Origin: Jaltomata sinuosa
Lineage: Eukaryota; Streptophyta; Magnoliopsida; Solanales; Solanaceae
Reading direction: 5' to 3'
NCBI GenBank assembly: GCA_003996215.1
Contig: QJPP01001948.1
Coordinates: 124,001 to 188,000, forward strand
Length of the DNA stretch: 64,000 nt
Positions 45,311 to 56,595 of the stretch are shown here, piece by piece. The notes beneath the pieces are model-generated. The model had not been told where the DNA came from. It saw nothing but the letters and a program-made list of their open reading frames with translations, and did no database searches. The position numbers and the translations under genes are program-made. Numbering within the stretch: position 1 is the first letter of the stretch; the number at the start of each line of letters is the position of its first letter.

Positions 45311-46070
45311 ACCAAAAAATTTAAACAAATCCACAAAAACACCATACCAGAAAGCAACAAAACAAAAGCAAGCTTGCAACCGTATATGGAAAAATAGTTT
45401 TAAATTTTTTATAAAATTAGTAAAATGCATACTCGATAATGATACTCATTCGATGAAGAAGAAAAACTACCAAATCTGTATTCTTTTCAATTTTAAATCG
45501 CCATAAAAGTTCAAAGAAGAGAAAAACCATGCAAAAGTGACTTCAAAGGAAAGGGGGCATGCAGGGTAATTAGTTTGGGCCGATTGGACAAAATTAGATT
45601 TATTAAGAGAGGGGGCATGTGGATGTAAATAATTTAGATTTTTGGTCCATTTAGTTTACTTGACCTAAAATTAAATTTGCAATTATTTTTATTTTATTTT
45701 TTTGCTCTTTGTGACATTAACTTATTGAAAGAGTAGTTTAACATTTCCTGCAAACTCCTAAAAATTAAATCATCGTATAAAAGTATTTGAAAGTTCAAAA
45801 GGATTTTTTTTTTTAAATACAAATGGATGATATAAAAGTTCTTTTTATTATTTCATAGAATCTTTTCTAGAATATGGCATCCATTAATCCAAATTGAACT
45901 TTATCATACGTTAAATTAATCTCCCACATTTTTTCAGAATTAAATTAGTGTTCGCTAACTAACTACTGCATTTTTTTTTTGAATATTAAACAAATGTTAA
46001 CTTGATTTTAAATCTCAAAAAAGTTTATTGACGAAGATAATCAGTTATTACAATTTTTTTAAAATTTTTC
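45311..46070. other. 5' flank of U gene, AT-rich
   Basis: No coding region. Two related stretches with GGGGGCATG and TGGGCC/TGGTCC lie at about 45555-45590 and 45610-45650 and might be part of a transposon end. The remainder is AT-rich with poly-T runs. Confidence 0.4.
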
Positions 46071-46348
46071 TGTCACTCCCCAAACCAAGGGAGGCACAAC
46101 CTGTACCTAGAGCCTCGAATGGCCGAGGGAACCATAATTGAGTGTATATATATAGAACCTGCTAAAGGTCTGAGATCGACAAGGTCTCTAAATATAGCAA
46201 TAAGAAACACTAATAGCTCAATAATATGTAAACAAGTCAAGGCTGATAAAGATAACACTGTAATAGACAGGTAATAATAAGGTCAGCAAGGCCATACCTA
46301 ACACTGATATACATTACATGTCTACAAGCCTCTACGAGTGAATGAAGT
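46071..46348 (-). repeat. LTR fragment, unassigned family
   Basis: TGTCACTCCCCAAACC at 46071 has the form of an LTR end (reverse GGGGAGTGACA). It continues for about 278 bp without coding features and is cut by LTR D at 46349. Family unknown. Confidence 0.5.
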
Positions 46349-47021
46349 TGTAATGACCCTCTGGGTCATTTTCTATTTTTCATTCTTTTTCTGTGTTCTG
46401 AGCTTTCCCTAAGCGACAACAGGTCATTTATGACTTGCTGGGATTAACGGTTCGGTGCCCGGGCCATTTGTTAGGTCATTATGACCATTTCTCTATTTTA
46501 GAACTTGAACTTAGAAAATCTTTGACTTTGATCAACTTTCTTGATAAACATGCTCCGAATCAAATTCTGATAGTTCAGTTGGCTCTGAAATAGATATTTT
46601 GGTCTAGTAGGACCATTAGTCGGGGTCTGACTACTTTTGGTTTGGTTTTATGTTGCTTTCTATGTTTTAAGCTAGTTTGGCTGGTAGGGTTGACTTTGGT
46701 CAACATTCAAAGAAGACGGCCTCAGATGGAAATTTTGTCAGCATTGTTAGCTCCGGAATACCGAGTTTGGGTTAGGTAAGTGGTTGGTTTGGGCCCCGGG
46801 TGAGCCAGGCTCATTTTGGGTGCTTGGTTGGTTGTGAAAAGTGTTGACTTAGGTTAATATTTTTCCAAGATGACCTCGTATGAATATTTTGGTTATTCTG
46901 TTGAGTCCAGAACATTGTTTCCACTCTAATACCTCTATTGGTTTTTGGCTATCGGGTTCCGATTATGCTCGGAATGCCCCGGAGGAGTTTGGAGTTTTGC
47001 TGGTTTTTGTTGCAGGCCGGG

Positions 47022-47230
47022 CCTTTAGCGCCAATGGCGCCCAGGAAGCACGATCGCGCTAGCCTGTGCATGCCATCAGCGTCGATGGTGCCGTGCCAGC
47101 ATAAAATTACTCCAGCGCCCGCCCGCGTGCCAGCGCGATGGCGCCCTTCTGGCGCGATAGCACTGAGGCCCCAGGCCTCCCTCCTACGCGATGATGCCAT
47201 TTTAGCGCCAATGGCGCTGCCTTGCGGCGA
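47022..47230 (+). promoter_or_regulatory. Word array in LTR D (word GCGCCAATGGCGC)
   Basis: GCGCCA-A-TGGCGC occurs at 47028-47040 and again at 47205-47217, both perfect inverted repeats with one-base spacers. Between them are many variants (GCGATGGCGCC, GGCGCGATAGC, CAGCGCC). The array ends five bases before the TATA box. Open frames of about 100 codons on both strands here are by-products. Confidence 0.78.
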
Positions 47231-47234
47231 GAAG

Positions 47235-47242
47235 CTATAAGT
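47235..47242 (+). promoter_or_regulatory. TATA-like box of LTR D
   Basis: CTATAAGT within GAAGCTATAAGTTG, followed by a CT-rich leader with TCTCCTTCATTTTTCTTGC and a splice-donor-like GTAAGC about 300 bp on. Confidence 0.6.
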
Positions 47243-50157
47243 TGTTGTCTCCTTCATTTTTCTTGCATTCTTTTAGCATTTTCTCAACTCCGATTTGGAA
47301 ATTCTCTCTACACAGTGCTCCATTTCAGTCCTAGCCTTGGGGAGGTCAATTGTTCATCGATAATTCCCGATCCTTCGATTATTGGTAGGTCCTCTTCTTC
47401 CCAGAACCAATTTCCTCCATTGTTGCATAAACCTCCATTGATGCTCATGACCCAAGCTTGGAATATTGTGTAGATTCCGCCAGATTGTGCAGGCTAGTGG
47501 TCTTGAAGGATTACCCGTGTTGGCCTCAATTTTCGCTCTTTCGGTAAGCTTTCTTGCCAAATTTCCAGTTATTTCTTTAAAATTTCCATCCTTAATTCTT
47601 TACTTGAGCGGGCTGTTTTGAGCCCCAATTGTGGTCCGTTTCTGCTCAAATTTTGAGCATGTGCTCCCGAGAAGGTAAGGGACACGTGTGTATTTTTTTT
47701 CATTTCCGCTTTTGGGTTGCAGGACCCACGGGTCCATTTGTGGCTCAGATTTTAACCCAGCTAAATTATTAGCAATATGGGTACCGCTAGCTTCGTATTG
47801 ATGTGTAGAACATTGTTATGATAGTGGGGCAGCTTGTGGATACTCTTCGAGGGAGATAGGCTCCAGTCTTGTGGATTGGATTGTACGCGCATGCTCAGCT
47901 TTTCAGGTAGGTTATGTTTTACTAGTTTCTAGTTGCTCGTATGAGGTATGAATATAATAACTTGCTAATGGTTGGTGGGATCTTGTGGTTTGGATACAGT
48001 TATGAGTAGGCTTATTGATCCTTATAGATGATTTAAGTGCTCTAGAGTAAGATTTTGGCTAGCAATCCTTAGTATAGGTTGTAGTTCTTCCTTCAGACTT
48101 GGCGTGGGCGGTGTAATGTCCTTGGGATTAGGGTCAGATGCCTTTGTTTCATTTAGACTGCTTGTGGTTGAGATTATTATATTAGGGAGCCTTAGCCTAG
48201 AATTAGATAAAGGTTCGGGGTAGAGTAGATATTATTGTTGCTTTGTTATTATTACTATTATTATTCTTGTTGGTTTGGTGTTCTATTTATCATGTAATTG
48301 TGGGACTGAGGCCATGGAAATCGGACTTTCAGGAGCCAGGTCAGTATGGTTGTGCTTTGCTTAAGTTTCTATTTGTCGTACGCTTTACGTTTAGTTCCGG
48401 TTAGTTATTTTCCTTATGCGTGTCCCTTGGAGTTTGGTAGATAGTGTAGTGTTCCCTTTTACTGTTTGCACTAGAATAGTCGGCCTTAGCATCCGATGGG
48501 TATAGTTCCTGGTAGGGTAGTTTCTTACTTGGTTTTCTGGTTGTTCTTATCGTGTTATATTCTTATGGTTGGATTTGGTATGCGGATTTGTAAGCCTAAG
48601 GCCATGGTGTTGGGCTGGCTGGAGTCCAGGTTAGTAAAATATTGTTATGAAGGATGAAATGCCCTATCTTGGTTTATCTTTGCGCATCATATGCATACAT
48701 ATATACATTTGAATTGATTCATGTTCATCTCTTTTTCATATATGATTGGGTTATGGTATGGATTGAAGGGAACTGAATGGTACAAATTTACGGGAATCGA
48801 TTGGCCCAGTGGTTTGATAAGGGAATCTTATTTTAACAAATGGTTTTCAAATTAAGGAAAAATTTTACCAATTTAAGCTGACCGCTAATGTTTAAAACCC
48901 AAAACACTTCCTTTTTAAATGATTGGAGTTCTAGGGAGAGCGTCCTACTTTTATAAATGTTTTTGGTCGATAAAGGGGGGAAACGGTTTCTTTTCTAGAA
49001 ACTTGTGCGGTTTAGGAGAAATCGTACATCACTGTTTTTACTGACTTCAGAATGGGAAAATACTTCTATTTTGGGCACTTAGTTTGAGAGATAATTTTAA
49101 CCTTGCTTTCCATTGGTTATGGGGTTATATGAATAAGCTATTGCGGCTTTCTTTGTATATATACAGGGTTTTACTTGTAGAAATTGTTATATTGGTAAGC
49201 TCTGGCGGCCCATGAGAATACTTTGGGTTTTCTTGATTATACGTGGATATTGTGGCATTGATTGTTATATTGATAATCTATGGCGGCCTGAAGGGATATT
49301 CCAGGTATTATGGTATGGTATTGGTTGGTAAATTCCGGTGGCCCATGAGGTGACTCACGGTTCTCATTTATTATTGCATTGGCCACATTTCATTTCATCC
49401 ATTCCATCACATTTTTCATGGTATTCCTTGCGTATCTTTACTATCGGAATTTGTATGTAGTTGGCTATCTTTATCGGATGTATTTCCTGGACTCGGGAAA
49501 TCCAGATTGGTTATTGTTGGTTTATTGTTTATGCTTTTCATATTATGGCAGTTTTCCCCCTTTTTATTTAGGTTTTGACCATTATATTTCCTTCTGACTC
49601 ATCTTTCTTACCCTTGGGTTATATTCACATTTTGTTATATTTATATCTTGGTTGAGCTCAGTCGGCCGATGATGCCTACTGGGTACCACGTATTTTGGTA
49701 CTCATACTACACTTCTGCATCTTTTTGTTAATGCATATCCTAGTATGGTGTATCACCATTGATTGCAGTCCTCGTGCAGAGTTGCTGACTGGAGACATTG
49801 GGTGAGCTCTTGGCGATCAAAGTTGATCCATCTCCCTCTACTTTGGTACTAGTCTCCTACTGTACTTTCAGAGATTGTTTGTAATTTGTTATATCTATCT
49901 AGAACATCTAAGTTGTAGTAGTACTTGTACCGACTGACACCAGGTCTTGGGGGATTCTTGTGTATTTTATTCTCTTCCCTTCCCTGTTTACTTTTATTAG
50001 TTTATCGTAACTTCCATTGTTATTATTGGTATCTTTCGCTTTTGGGTTTTTTCTTGAGTTAGCCTGTTAGTTGTAGTTCCAAGCTAAGGGTTGGCTTACC
50101 TACTAGTGGGTTATAGTAGGTTCCATCACGACTTAGAGTTTTTGGGTCGTGATAGAG

Positions 50158-50177
50158 TGATATCAGAGCTCTAGGTT
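50158..50177 (+). other. Primer binding site of D, tRNA-iMet
   Basis: TGATATCAGAGCTCTAGGTT, one change from TGGTATCAGAGC in the first twelve bases, lies three bases after the LTR end. Confidence 0.85.
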
Positions 50178-50367
50178 CACTAGTGTCACTCGTACAGGGG
50201 CAGGTGTCTAGTACAGTCTCGCAGATAGGTACGATGACATCCATATCCTATCTTCGGGATGATATTGGGCATCCATAGGAAAAGTTCGATCTTGTTGATT
50301 CCTTATCGTGCGTTCTTCTCTCCATCAAAGTCTAAACTTCAATTGTTCCTTTCCTTCTCAGATAGTT

Positions 50368-51078
50368 ATGACGAGGTCGACAGCTGGATTGGGTGAGGCT
50401 CATATGCTTGCTGCTGGAGCGTGGTTACCAGAGTTTGGGTTTGAGGGTGTTCAGTTTCAATCGGAGGACATGGGGTCAGCCCAGCCTCCAGCAGGATTTG
50501 TAGCTTCACCGGCCCTTCAGGGTATTATAACTAGGATTCTTAGCTTATTGGAGAGTATGTCATGGGATGGGACTCTACTTAGTGCACCTGATAGTTCACA
50601 GATTAGTGTTGAGACACAGACTTCAGCCCAGGCAGCGGCACGTAGTAGTCGGGGACTAGGATCACAGCCAGCTGTTGTGGCTCCCCATTTGGGTATTTTG
50701 CCAATTCCATTGGTTGCTCAGCCTATTGCAGATAGGCTGGTTATGTTGATTGAGGAGTAGAAGATGCTGGGCAGGTTCATCATATTAGGTCCTCCGAGGT
50801 TTTCTGGTGCCACGGGGGAGGATGCTTATAAGTTCTTTATTAGTTGCCAGGAGAGGTTACATAACCTTAGATTAGTTGAGTCTCACAGAGATGATTACAC
50901 TTCATTTCAGATGGATGGTTTGGCAAAACAGTGGTGGCGATCTTATACTACTTGTAGACCAGTCGAGTCACCTTATGATTTAGACTTAGTTCTCTGAGGC
51001 TTTCTTGGAGAAGTTTGTACCTCGTAGCTTGAGGGAGAGGATGAGGGATCAGTTCACTAGGTTAGAGCAGCGCTCTAT
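50368..51078 (+). pseudogene. Partial gag of D
   Basis: ATG at 50368 (an upstream in-frame ATG at 50308 lies in the leader and is less likely). A low-complexity Ala/Ser/Gln region precedes the retrotransposon gag domain: PPRFSGATGEDAYKFFISCQERLHNLRL (about 50791-50872) and DGLAKQWWRSY (about 50914-50946). After a frame change near 50990 come AFLEKFVPRSLRERMRDQF (about 50998-51055) and TRLEQRSM. A stop at 50758-50760 separates the two parts. The gene is broken off at 51078 by the LTR junction. Confidence 0.85.
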
Positions 51079-53654
51079 GTTAGGTCCTCTTCTTCCCAAA
51101 ACCAATTTCCTCCATTGTTGCATAAACCTTCATTGATGCTCATGACCCAAGTTTGGAATATTGTATAGATTCTGCCCCTCCATCTTGTGCATGCTAGTGG
51201 GCTTGAAGGATTACCCGTGTTGGCATCAATTTCCGTTACCGTCCAATTTCTGGTTATTTCTTGAAAATTTCCATCTTTAATTCTTGACTTAAACGGGCTA
51301 TTTTGAGCCCCAATTGTGGTCCGTTTCTGCTCAAATTTTGAGCATGTGCTCCCGGGAAGGTAAGGAACACGTGTCTATTTTTGTTTCCTTGTTTCAGGTT
51401 ATGGGGCCCATGGGCCCATTTGTGGCCCAGAGTTTGACCCGGCAAAATTATTAGCAATATGGGTACCGTTAGCTTCATATTGACGTGTAGAACATTGTTA
51501 TGATAGCGGGGAAGCTTGTGTATACTCTTCGGGGGAGATAGGCTCTGGTCTTGTGGATTGGATTGTACGCGCGTGCTTGGCCTTTCTTGTAGGTAATGGT
51601 TTACTATTTTCTAGACTTTGCTCGTATGAGGTATGAATATAATAACTTGCTAATGGTTGGTGGGATCTTGTGGTTTGGATACGGTTATGAGTAGGCTTAT
51701 TGATCCTTATAGGTGATTTAAGTACTCTAGAGTAAGATTTTGCTTAGCAATCCTTAGTATAGGTTGTAGTTCTTCCTGAAGACTTGGTGTGGGCGGTGTA
51801 ATATCCTTGGGATTAGGGTCAGATGTCTTAGTTTCATTCAGACTTCTTGTGGTTGAGATTATTAGATTAGGAAGCCTTAGCCTAGAATTGGATAAAGGTT
51901 AGGGGTGGAGTAGATGTTATCATTGCTTTATTATTATTACTATTATTATTCTTATTGGTTTGGTGTTCTATTTATCATGTAATTTTGGGCCTGAGGCCAT
52001 GGAGATGGGACTTGCAGGAGCCAGGTCAGTATGGTTGTGCTTTGCTTAAGTTTTTATTTGTCGTACACTTTATGTTTAGTTCTGGTTAGTTGTTTTCTTA
52101 TGCGGGTCCCTTGGGGTTTGGTAGATAGTGTAGTGTTCCCTTTTAATATTTGTACTAGAATAGTCGGCCTTAGTATTTAATGGGTATAGTTCTTGGTAGG
52201 GTAGTTTCTTACTTGTTTTTCTGGTTGTTCTTATCGTGTTATATTCTTATTGTTAGATTTGGTATGCGGATCTATGGGCCTAAGGCCATAGTGTTGGGCT
52301 GGCTGGAGTCCAGGTTAGTACGATATTGTTATGAAGGGTGAAATGCCTTATCTTGGTTTATCTGCGTGCATCATATGCATACATATATACATTTGAATTG
52401 ATTCGTGTTCATCTCTTTTTCATATATGATTGGGTTATGGTATGGATTGAAGGGAACTGAATGGTAGGAATTTACGGGAATCGATTAGCCCAATGGTTTG
52501 ATAAGGGAATCTTCTTTTGACAAATGGTTTTGAAATTAAAAAAAGATTTTACCGATTTAAGTTGACCGCTAATATTTAAAACCTGAAACACTTCCATTTT
52601 AAATGATTGGATCTCCAGGGAGAGCATCCTACTTTTATAAATGTTTTTTGTTGATAAAGGGGGAAAACGGTTTCTTTTCTATAAACTTGTGTGGTTAAGG
52701 AGAAATCGTACATCACTGTTTTTACTGACTTCGAAATGTGAAAATACTTCTATTTTGTGCACTTAGTTTGAGAGATGATTTTAACCTTGCTTTCCATTGG
52801 TTATGGGGTTATGTTGGTAAGCTCTAGTGGCCCTTGTGAATACTCTGGGTTATCTTGATTATACGTAGATATTGTGGCATTGATTGTTATATTGATAAGC
52901 TACAGTGGCCTAAAGGGACATTCCAGGTATTATGGTATGGTATTGGTTGGTAAGTTCTGATGGCCCGTGATGTGACTCAGGGTTCTCATTCATTATTGCA
53001 TTGGCCACATTTTATTTAATTCATTTCATCATTTTCATATCGCATTTTTCATGGTATTCCTTGCGTATCTTTACTATCAGAATCTGTGTGTAGTTGGATA
53101 TCTTTATCGGGTGTATTTCCTAGACTCGGGAAGTTCGAATTGGTTGTTGTTGGTTTATTGTTTATGCTTTTCATATTAGGGCAGTTTTTCCCCTTTTTAT
53201 TTAGGTTTTGACCATTATATTTCCTTCTGACTCATCTTTCTTACCCCTGGGTTATATTCAGTTTTTGTTATATTTATATCTTGTTTGAGCTCAGTCGGCC
53301 GATGATGCCTACTGGGTACCGCGTGTTTTGGTACTCATACTACACTTCTGCATCTTTTTGTTGATGCAGATTCTAGTATGGTTTATCGCTGTTGATTGCA
53401 GTCCTCGTGCAGAGTTGCTGACTGGAGACATTGGGTGAGCTCTTGGCAATAAGAGTTGATCCATCTCCCTCTACTTTGGGACTAGTCTCCTACTGTACTT
53501 TCAAAGATTGTCCGTATTTAGTTATATCTATCTAGAGCATCTAAGTTGTAGTAGCACTTGTACCGACTTACACTAGGTCTTGGGGGATTCTTGTGTATTT
53601 TATTCTCTTCCCTTCCCTGTTTACTTTTATTGGTTTATCATAACTTTCGTTGTT
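51079..53654 (+). repeat. 3' LTR of D, truncated at both ends
   Basis: Near-identical to 47381 to about 50020 of the 5' LTR, with scattered changes and an about 60-bp deletion (5' LTR 49125-49190 region). The word array and TATA box are not included because the break lies downstream of them. The right end is at element F. Confidence 0.9.
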
Positions 53655-54489
53655 TGATAACGCCCAAACTACACCTCAATTAAGAAGCATAAGCGGTCGT
53701 TGTCAAATATAGAATCCAATAAGGTTGGGGTCGATCCCACAGGGAATAAAGTGCAAATTAAGTCATTAGTAATTTAGGCGACTAGCAATCAATAGTTTCT
53801 GGTAATGGGGGGATTTGTAGTGATTATTCTTTGATTGCTTCTTTGAATACTTCACGTAACAAACAATAACTTTTATGAGTAAAAATTAATATTAGGGATA
53901 AACTAGGGATGTGTTCACCATGGCTTCGTGAACAACCTTGGGTTAGAGTTTCAATGGATTCATTTCATATGCAAAACACGAAGTAATTGAATTCTTTCGT
54001 ACATCTAATCATTTTCAACCACAAAGAGGTATTTTCCTTTCAATTCTTTCGAACTTGAAAAGATACAATTATACAATTCAATTTAATACTTTAAGTAGAT
54101 TAATCTCGCTAAAGCATCAATCATTAGACGGTAGTTAGTAGTCCCGAATCGTTATTGTTAATATAATTTACCCAGTTTTAATCTCTTGATTAAAGCAAAT
54201 CAAACCTAGGCTTAAGTTTTTATCTCCCAATACTTTTCGTCCTTCGGTTTCAAGTTGACGAATTTGGTGTAAATCGCATTGGCAAATGAGTTTTATGTAC
54301 AAATCAACATGTGAGTCATCACAATGAACCAATTGAGTCATTTTTAGCATCTTTTTCTCCTTTTTCCATTCTCGTTCACTTTTCCTGCAAGTACAACACA
54401 AATACCATCAAAACAATAATGGTTACTTGAAAACTCACGATTATTCTTAGTTAAAGGAGTCAAATATGTCGTAGGATGCTGGCACATCA
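53655..54489 (-). repeat. 3' LTR of F
   Basis: 835 bp; minus strand TGATGTGCCAGCATCC to GGGCGTTATCA. The 3' end has CCCTGTGGGATCGACCCC, the phrase that closes many Athila-like LTRs. Short for the family. No word array was recognised in it. Confidence 0.72.
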
Positions 54490-54503
54490 ACACCCTCAAC
54501 TTA
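54490..54503 (-). other. Polypurine tract of F
   Basis: Minus strand AAGTTGAGGGTGTT directly precedes the LTR TG. A second AAGTTGAGGGTGTT occurs at 55792-55806, after a GGGGACAATGCATG phrase that usually follows the coding end in Athila-like elements. Confidence 0.6.
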
Positions 54504-55883
54504 GAACGTTTGCGTCCTGAAGCAACAAGACAACAAAAACAAAGAGACGACTAAACTAAGAATACAACCAACATGTCTCTAGCAAACCATGGCCATTCAA
54601 CAGTTTAATCAATTTAACCAAGATGCCTCAGTACTACACAAATGTATGAAAAGTTAACTTGTAAGGATCCAAGCATGTCATTCCGATATGATAGAATACT
54701 CTACATACACACACACACCAGCTTTCCCAACAATCAGTAGATAATACAGAAATCTCGGTGCCCTCACCACAAAGAATTCCCACACATAATGTTTCGGACT
54801 AAGTAAGACACTCACACTCATAAATGATTTCAAGCAGTGCACATACGATACCATAGGCTTGCCCTTGCTATTCTATTTTAGTTGTTCAAACAATTGCTCA
54901 AGATCATTACAAGACTTGTTTCGGCTTGTAATGAGGCTTCAGGTGCAGGTAGGATACATTTTGAGAATAGTAACTAAACCCTCCTTGGAATCACCAACCC
55001 ACTATTTCCACTCAAGATTATTCCATCCACTCTTATTTACCCTTGATTTGTTTATTTCTGGATACAAGTGGGGCCTTCTTAACTTGACAATTCTTTTTAA
55101 GTACTTTTCCTTTCTCTTTTTTTTTCTTTTTCTTTCTTTTTCTTAGGCACACACCCGCATCTTTAATTCTATCCATAACCAATCTTATTCATCCTATTTT
55201 TCTTATCATTTACCTCTAAAGTAGCCACCCTCAACTTAGGCTGATTGCCTGAGTTGAGGTGCACGATGTCCAAGGAAGGACCAGGGCCAAAATAGGGATT
55301 CAAAGTTAAAAAAAGAATGGTGACAGGTTATTGAAAGAATAGGGTCAATTATGGCTCAAACAGGGATCAAAGGGATTATTTACATTTGGATGGTCTTATA
55401 GGCTAAGTGGACTGCACACAAAAAGGGCCTGTGATCCTTTCCTAAGCAACCAACTTCAAACTTACCAAAATAGACCGGGCAAGTTCTAGATGCATGCACA
55501 GAGTAGGAATTAATAACAATTAGCTCACACACACTTTGCACCAAGAAATCATACCACTACCAACTATCAAAATAACAGCTTGGCTTAAGTACAATTATTA
55601 CAATCACAACCACAACCACAATGACATTCAGGGATCCAGAACAGTTAACCAGTTCAAACATAAGTATAAATTCAACATTTTTTAGAGGGGGCTCCTTTTT
55701 AGTTCAACTTGAAAAAATCCATGCTTGCTATAGACACCACAACACAACACAAACAAAATTAAAATAACAACTAGACTTACAGGTATCCCAACACCCTCAA
55801 CTTAGACTCATGCATTGTCCCCAATGTATGTATATGAAAACTCAACTTATGAGAGAAAGGAATACCTGTGAAGCCCTTAGGCC
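54504..55883 (-). other. Non-coding tail of F
   Basis: No coding region. Pyrimidine tract (plus strand) at 55105-55146, i.e. a long purine run on the element strand. (AC)n microsatellite at 54707-54718. The segment lies where pol would be expected in an autonomous relative. Confidence 0.5.
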
Positions 55884-56590
55884 TCAGAATCTGGTACGAT
55901 GTTGGAGACTGTCGGGGTCTCCAAGGTAGAAGTAGTCTCTGGAACAGGTGCAAGCAACTTCATCCAGTTGAGCTCCAACTTTCTCTTTTATCGACTCCTC
56001 AGCTATTCTAGATAGCTTCGTCACTCTTTCTAACTCCTTTTCCTTGTTGGTTCTCTTGCGGTGTTTTCTTTTCTTTGATTTGTTCTCACCGCCTTCATCT
56101 ATAGGTTTCTCTTCCTGTGATACCAACATCATCCTCATAATATCTAGGGTCTCAACAACACCCTTCTCCTCAATATGCATATCTGTAGGGGCTTCATCAA
56201 TAACATTGACAACCGAGACCACCCTCATGTCTCTTGGTGGCTTCATCAATTTACACACATCGAACTTGACCAATTCATTGTTCAGTCTGAATGTCAGTTT
56301 CTTTCTTTCAATGTCGACCAACACTCTTGCAGTGGCTAACAATGGCCATCCCAAGATTATGGAAACTTCAAAGTCCACTTTGCAATCTAAGATTACAAAG
56401 TCAGTTGGGAATATAAACTTGCCAATCTTCACTAGCACATCATACAATATTCCCACTGGTCGTTTTACTGAACGGTCGGCCATTAGCACCCTCATGGTGG
56501 TTGGTTTGGGAACTCCCAAGCCCAACTGCTTATAGACTGCTAGCGATATCAAGTTGATGCTACCAACAAGATCACATAAGGCTTTTTCGA
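55884..56590 (-). pseudogene. Athila-like retropepsin region of F
   Basis: Open for about 235 codons. FEKALCDLVGSINLISL (about 56590-56540) replaces CDLGASINLMPL, so the catalytic Asp is kept but the following Gly-Ala reads Val-Gly. ADRSVKRPVGILYDVLVK and TDFVILDCKVDFEVSIILGWPLLAT follow, with ILGRP changed to ILGWP. After the protease come a K/R-rich linker (KSKKRKHRKRTNKEKE, about 56080-56030) and a stop at 55884. The first 20 or so codons of the longest frame come from LTR G, not from F. The enzyme is probably inactive. Confidence 0.82.
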
Positions 56591-56595
56591 AGAGT

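Larger units (their letters stand above)
33328..45800 (-). mobile_element. DUF1985-Ulp1 transposon gene region (U), interrupted twice
   Basis: Minus-strand exons at 45310-44870 plus 42355-42342, 42174-41569, 34344-34182 and 33719-33328 form one gene in order: N-terminal exon, DUF1985-like domain, Ulp1-like protease. Such fusions are known from plant Mutator-like elements (KI-MULE/Kaonashi type) and related gene families. The gene is interrupted by solo LTR S and by element H and is cut at its 3' end by E1. No MULE terminal repeat or transposase (MULE/FAR1) motif was found, so the transposon identity is inferred. Confidence 0.6.
46349..50154 (+). repeat. 5' LTR of D
   Basis: 3806 bp from TGTAATGACCCTC to TCGTGATA (CA terminus decayed). 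The start resembles LTRs E1, G and H. It contains a word array, a TATA-like box at 47235-47242, a donor-like TCG/GTAAGC at 47543/47544, a second donor-like TCAG/GTAGGT near 47908, and a (TTA)n-rich tract at about 48236-48270. GGTAAGCTCTGGCGGCCC-type units recur about three times at 49190-49350. Confidence 0.88.
46349..53654 (+). mobile_element. LTR element D with large internal deletion
   Basis: Complete 5' LTR 46349-50154, iMet primer site, first part of gag (50368-51078), then directly the 3' LTR from an internal position (51079-53654). The 3' LTR is itself cut by element F at 53655. The junction at 51079 lies in gag after the LEQRSM motif and continues in LTR sequence equivalent to 47381. 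The rest of the internal region and the first about 1030 bp of the 3' LTR are missing. Confidence 0.88.
53655..56595 (-). mobile_element. Athila-like gag-protease element F (partial)
   Basis: Minus strand: protease (56590-55884), non-coding tail, polypurine tract, 3' LTR (54489-53655). No RT or integrase motif lies between protease and LTR. Gag and the 5' LTR are lost at 56595, where LTR G begins. It inserted into the 3' LTR of D. Together with ATH1 it shows that gag-protease-only Athila-like elements are recurrent here. Confidence 0.72.

Noticed and set aside
46938..47257. Open frames of about 100 codons on both strands at the D LTR
   Set aside because: They exist because the GC-rich word array lacks stops. 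Both strands are open at once, there is no domain, and the segment lies directly upstream of a TATA-like box.
50308..50367. Earlier ATG for the D gag
   Set aside because: It lies in the leader; homologous gag proteins of this type begin with MTR/MPR-like sequence, which matches the ATG at 50368.
56044..56535. 163-codon plus-strand frame opposite the F protease
   Set aside because: Antisense shadow of a recognised retropepsin region; no motif of its own.
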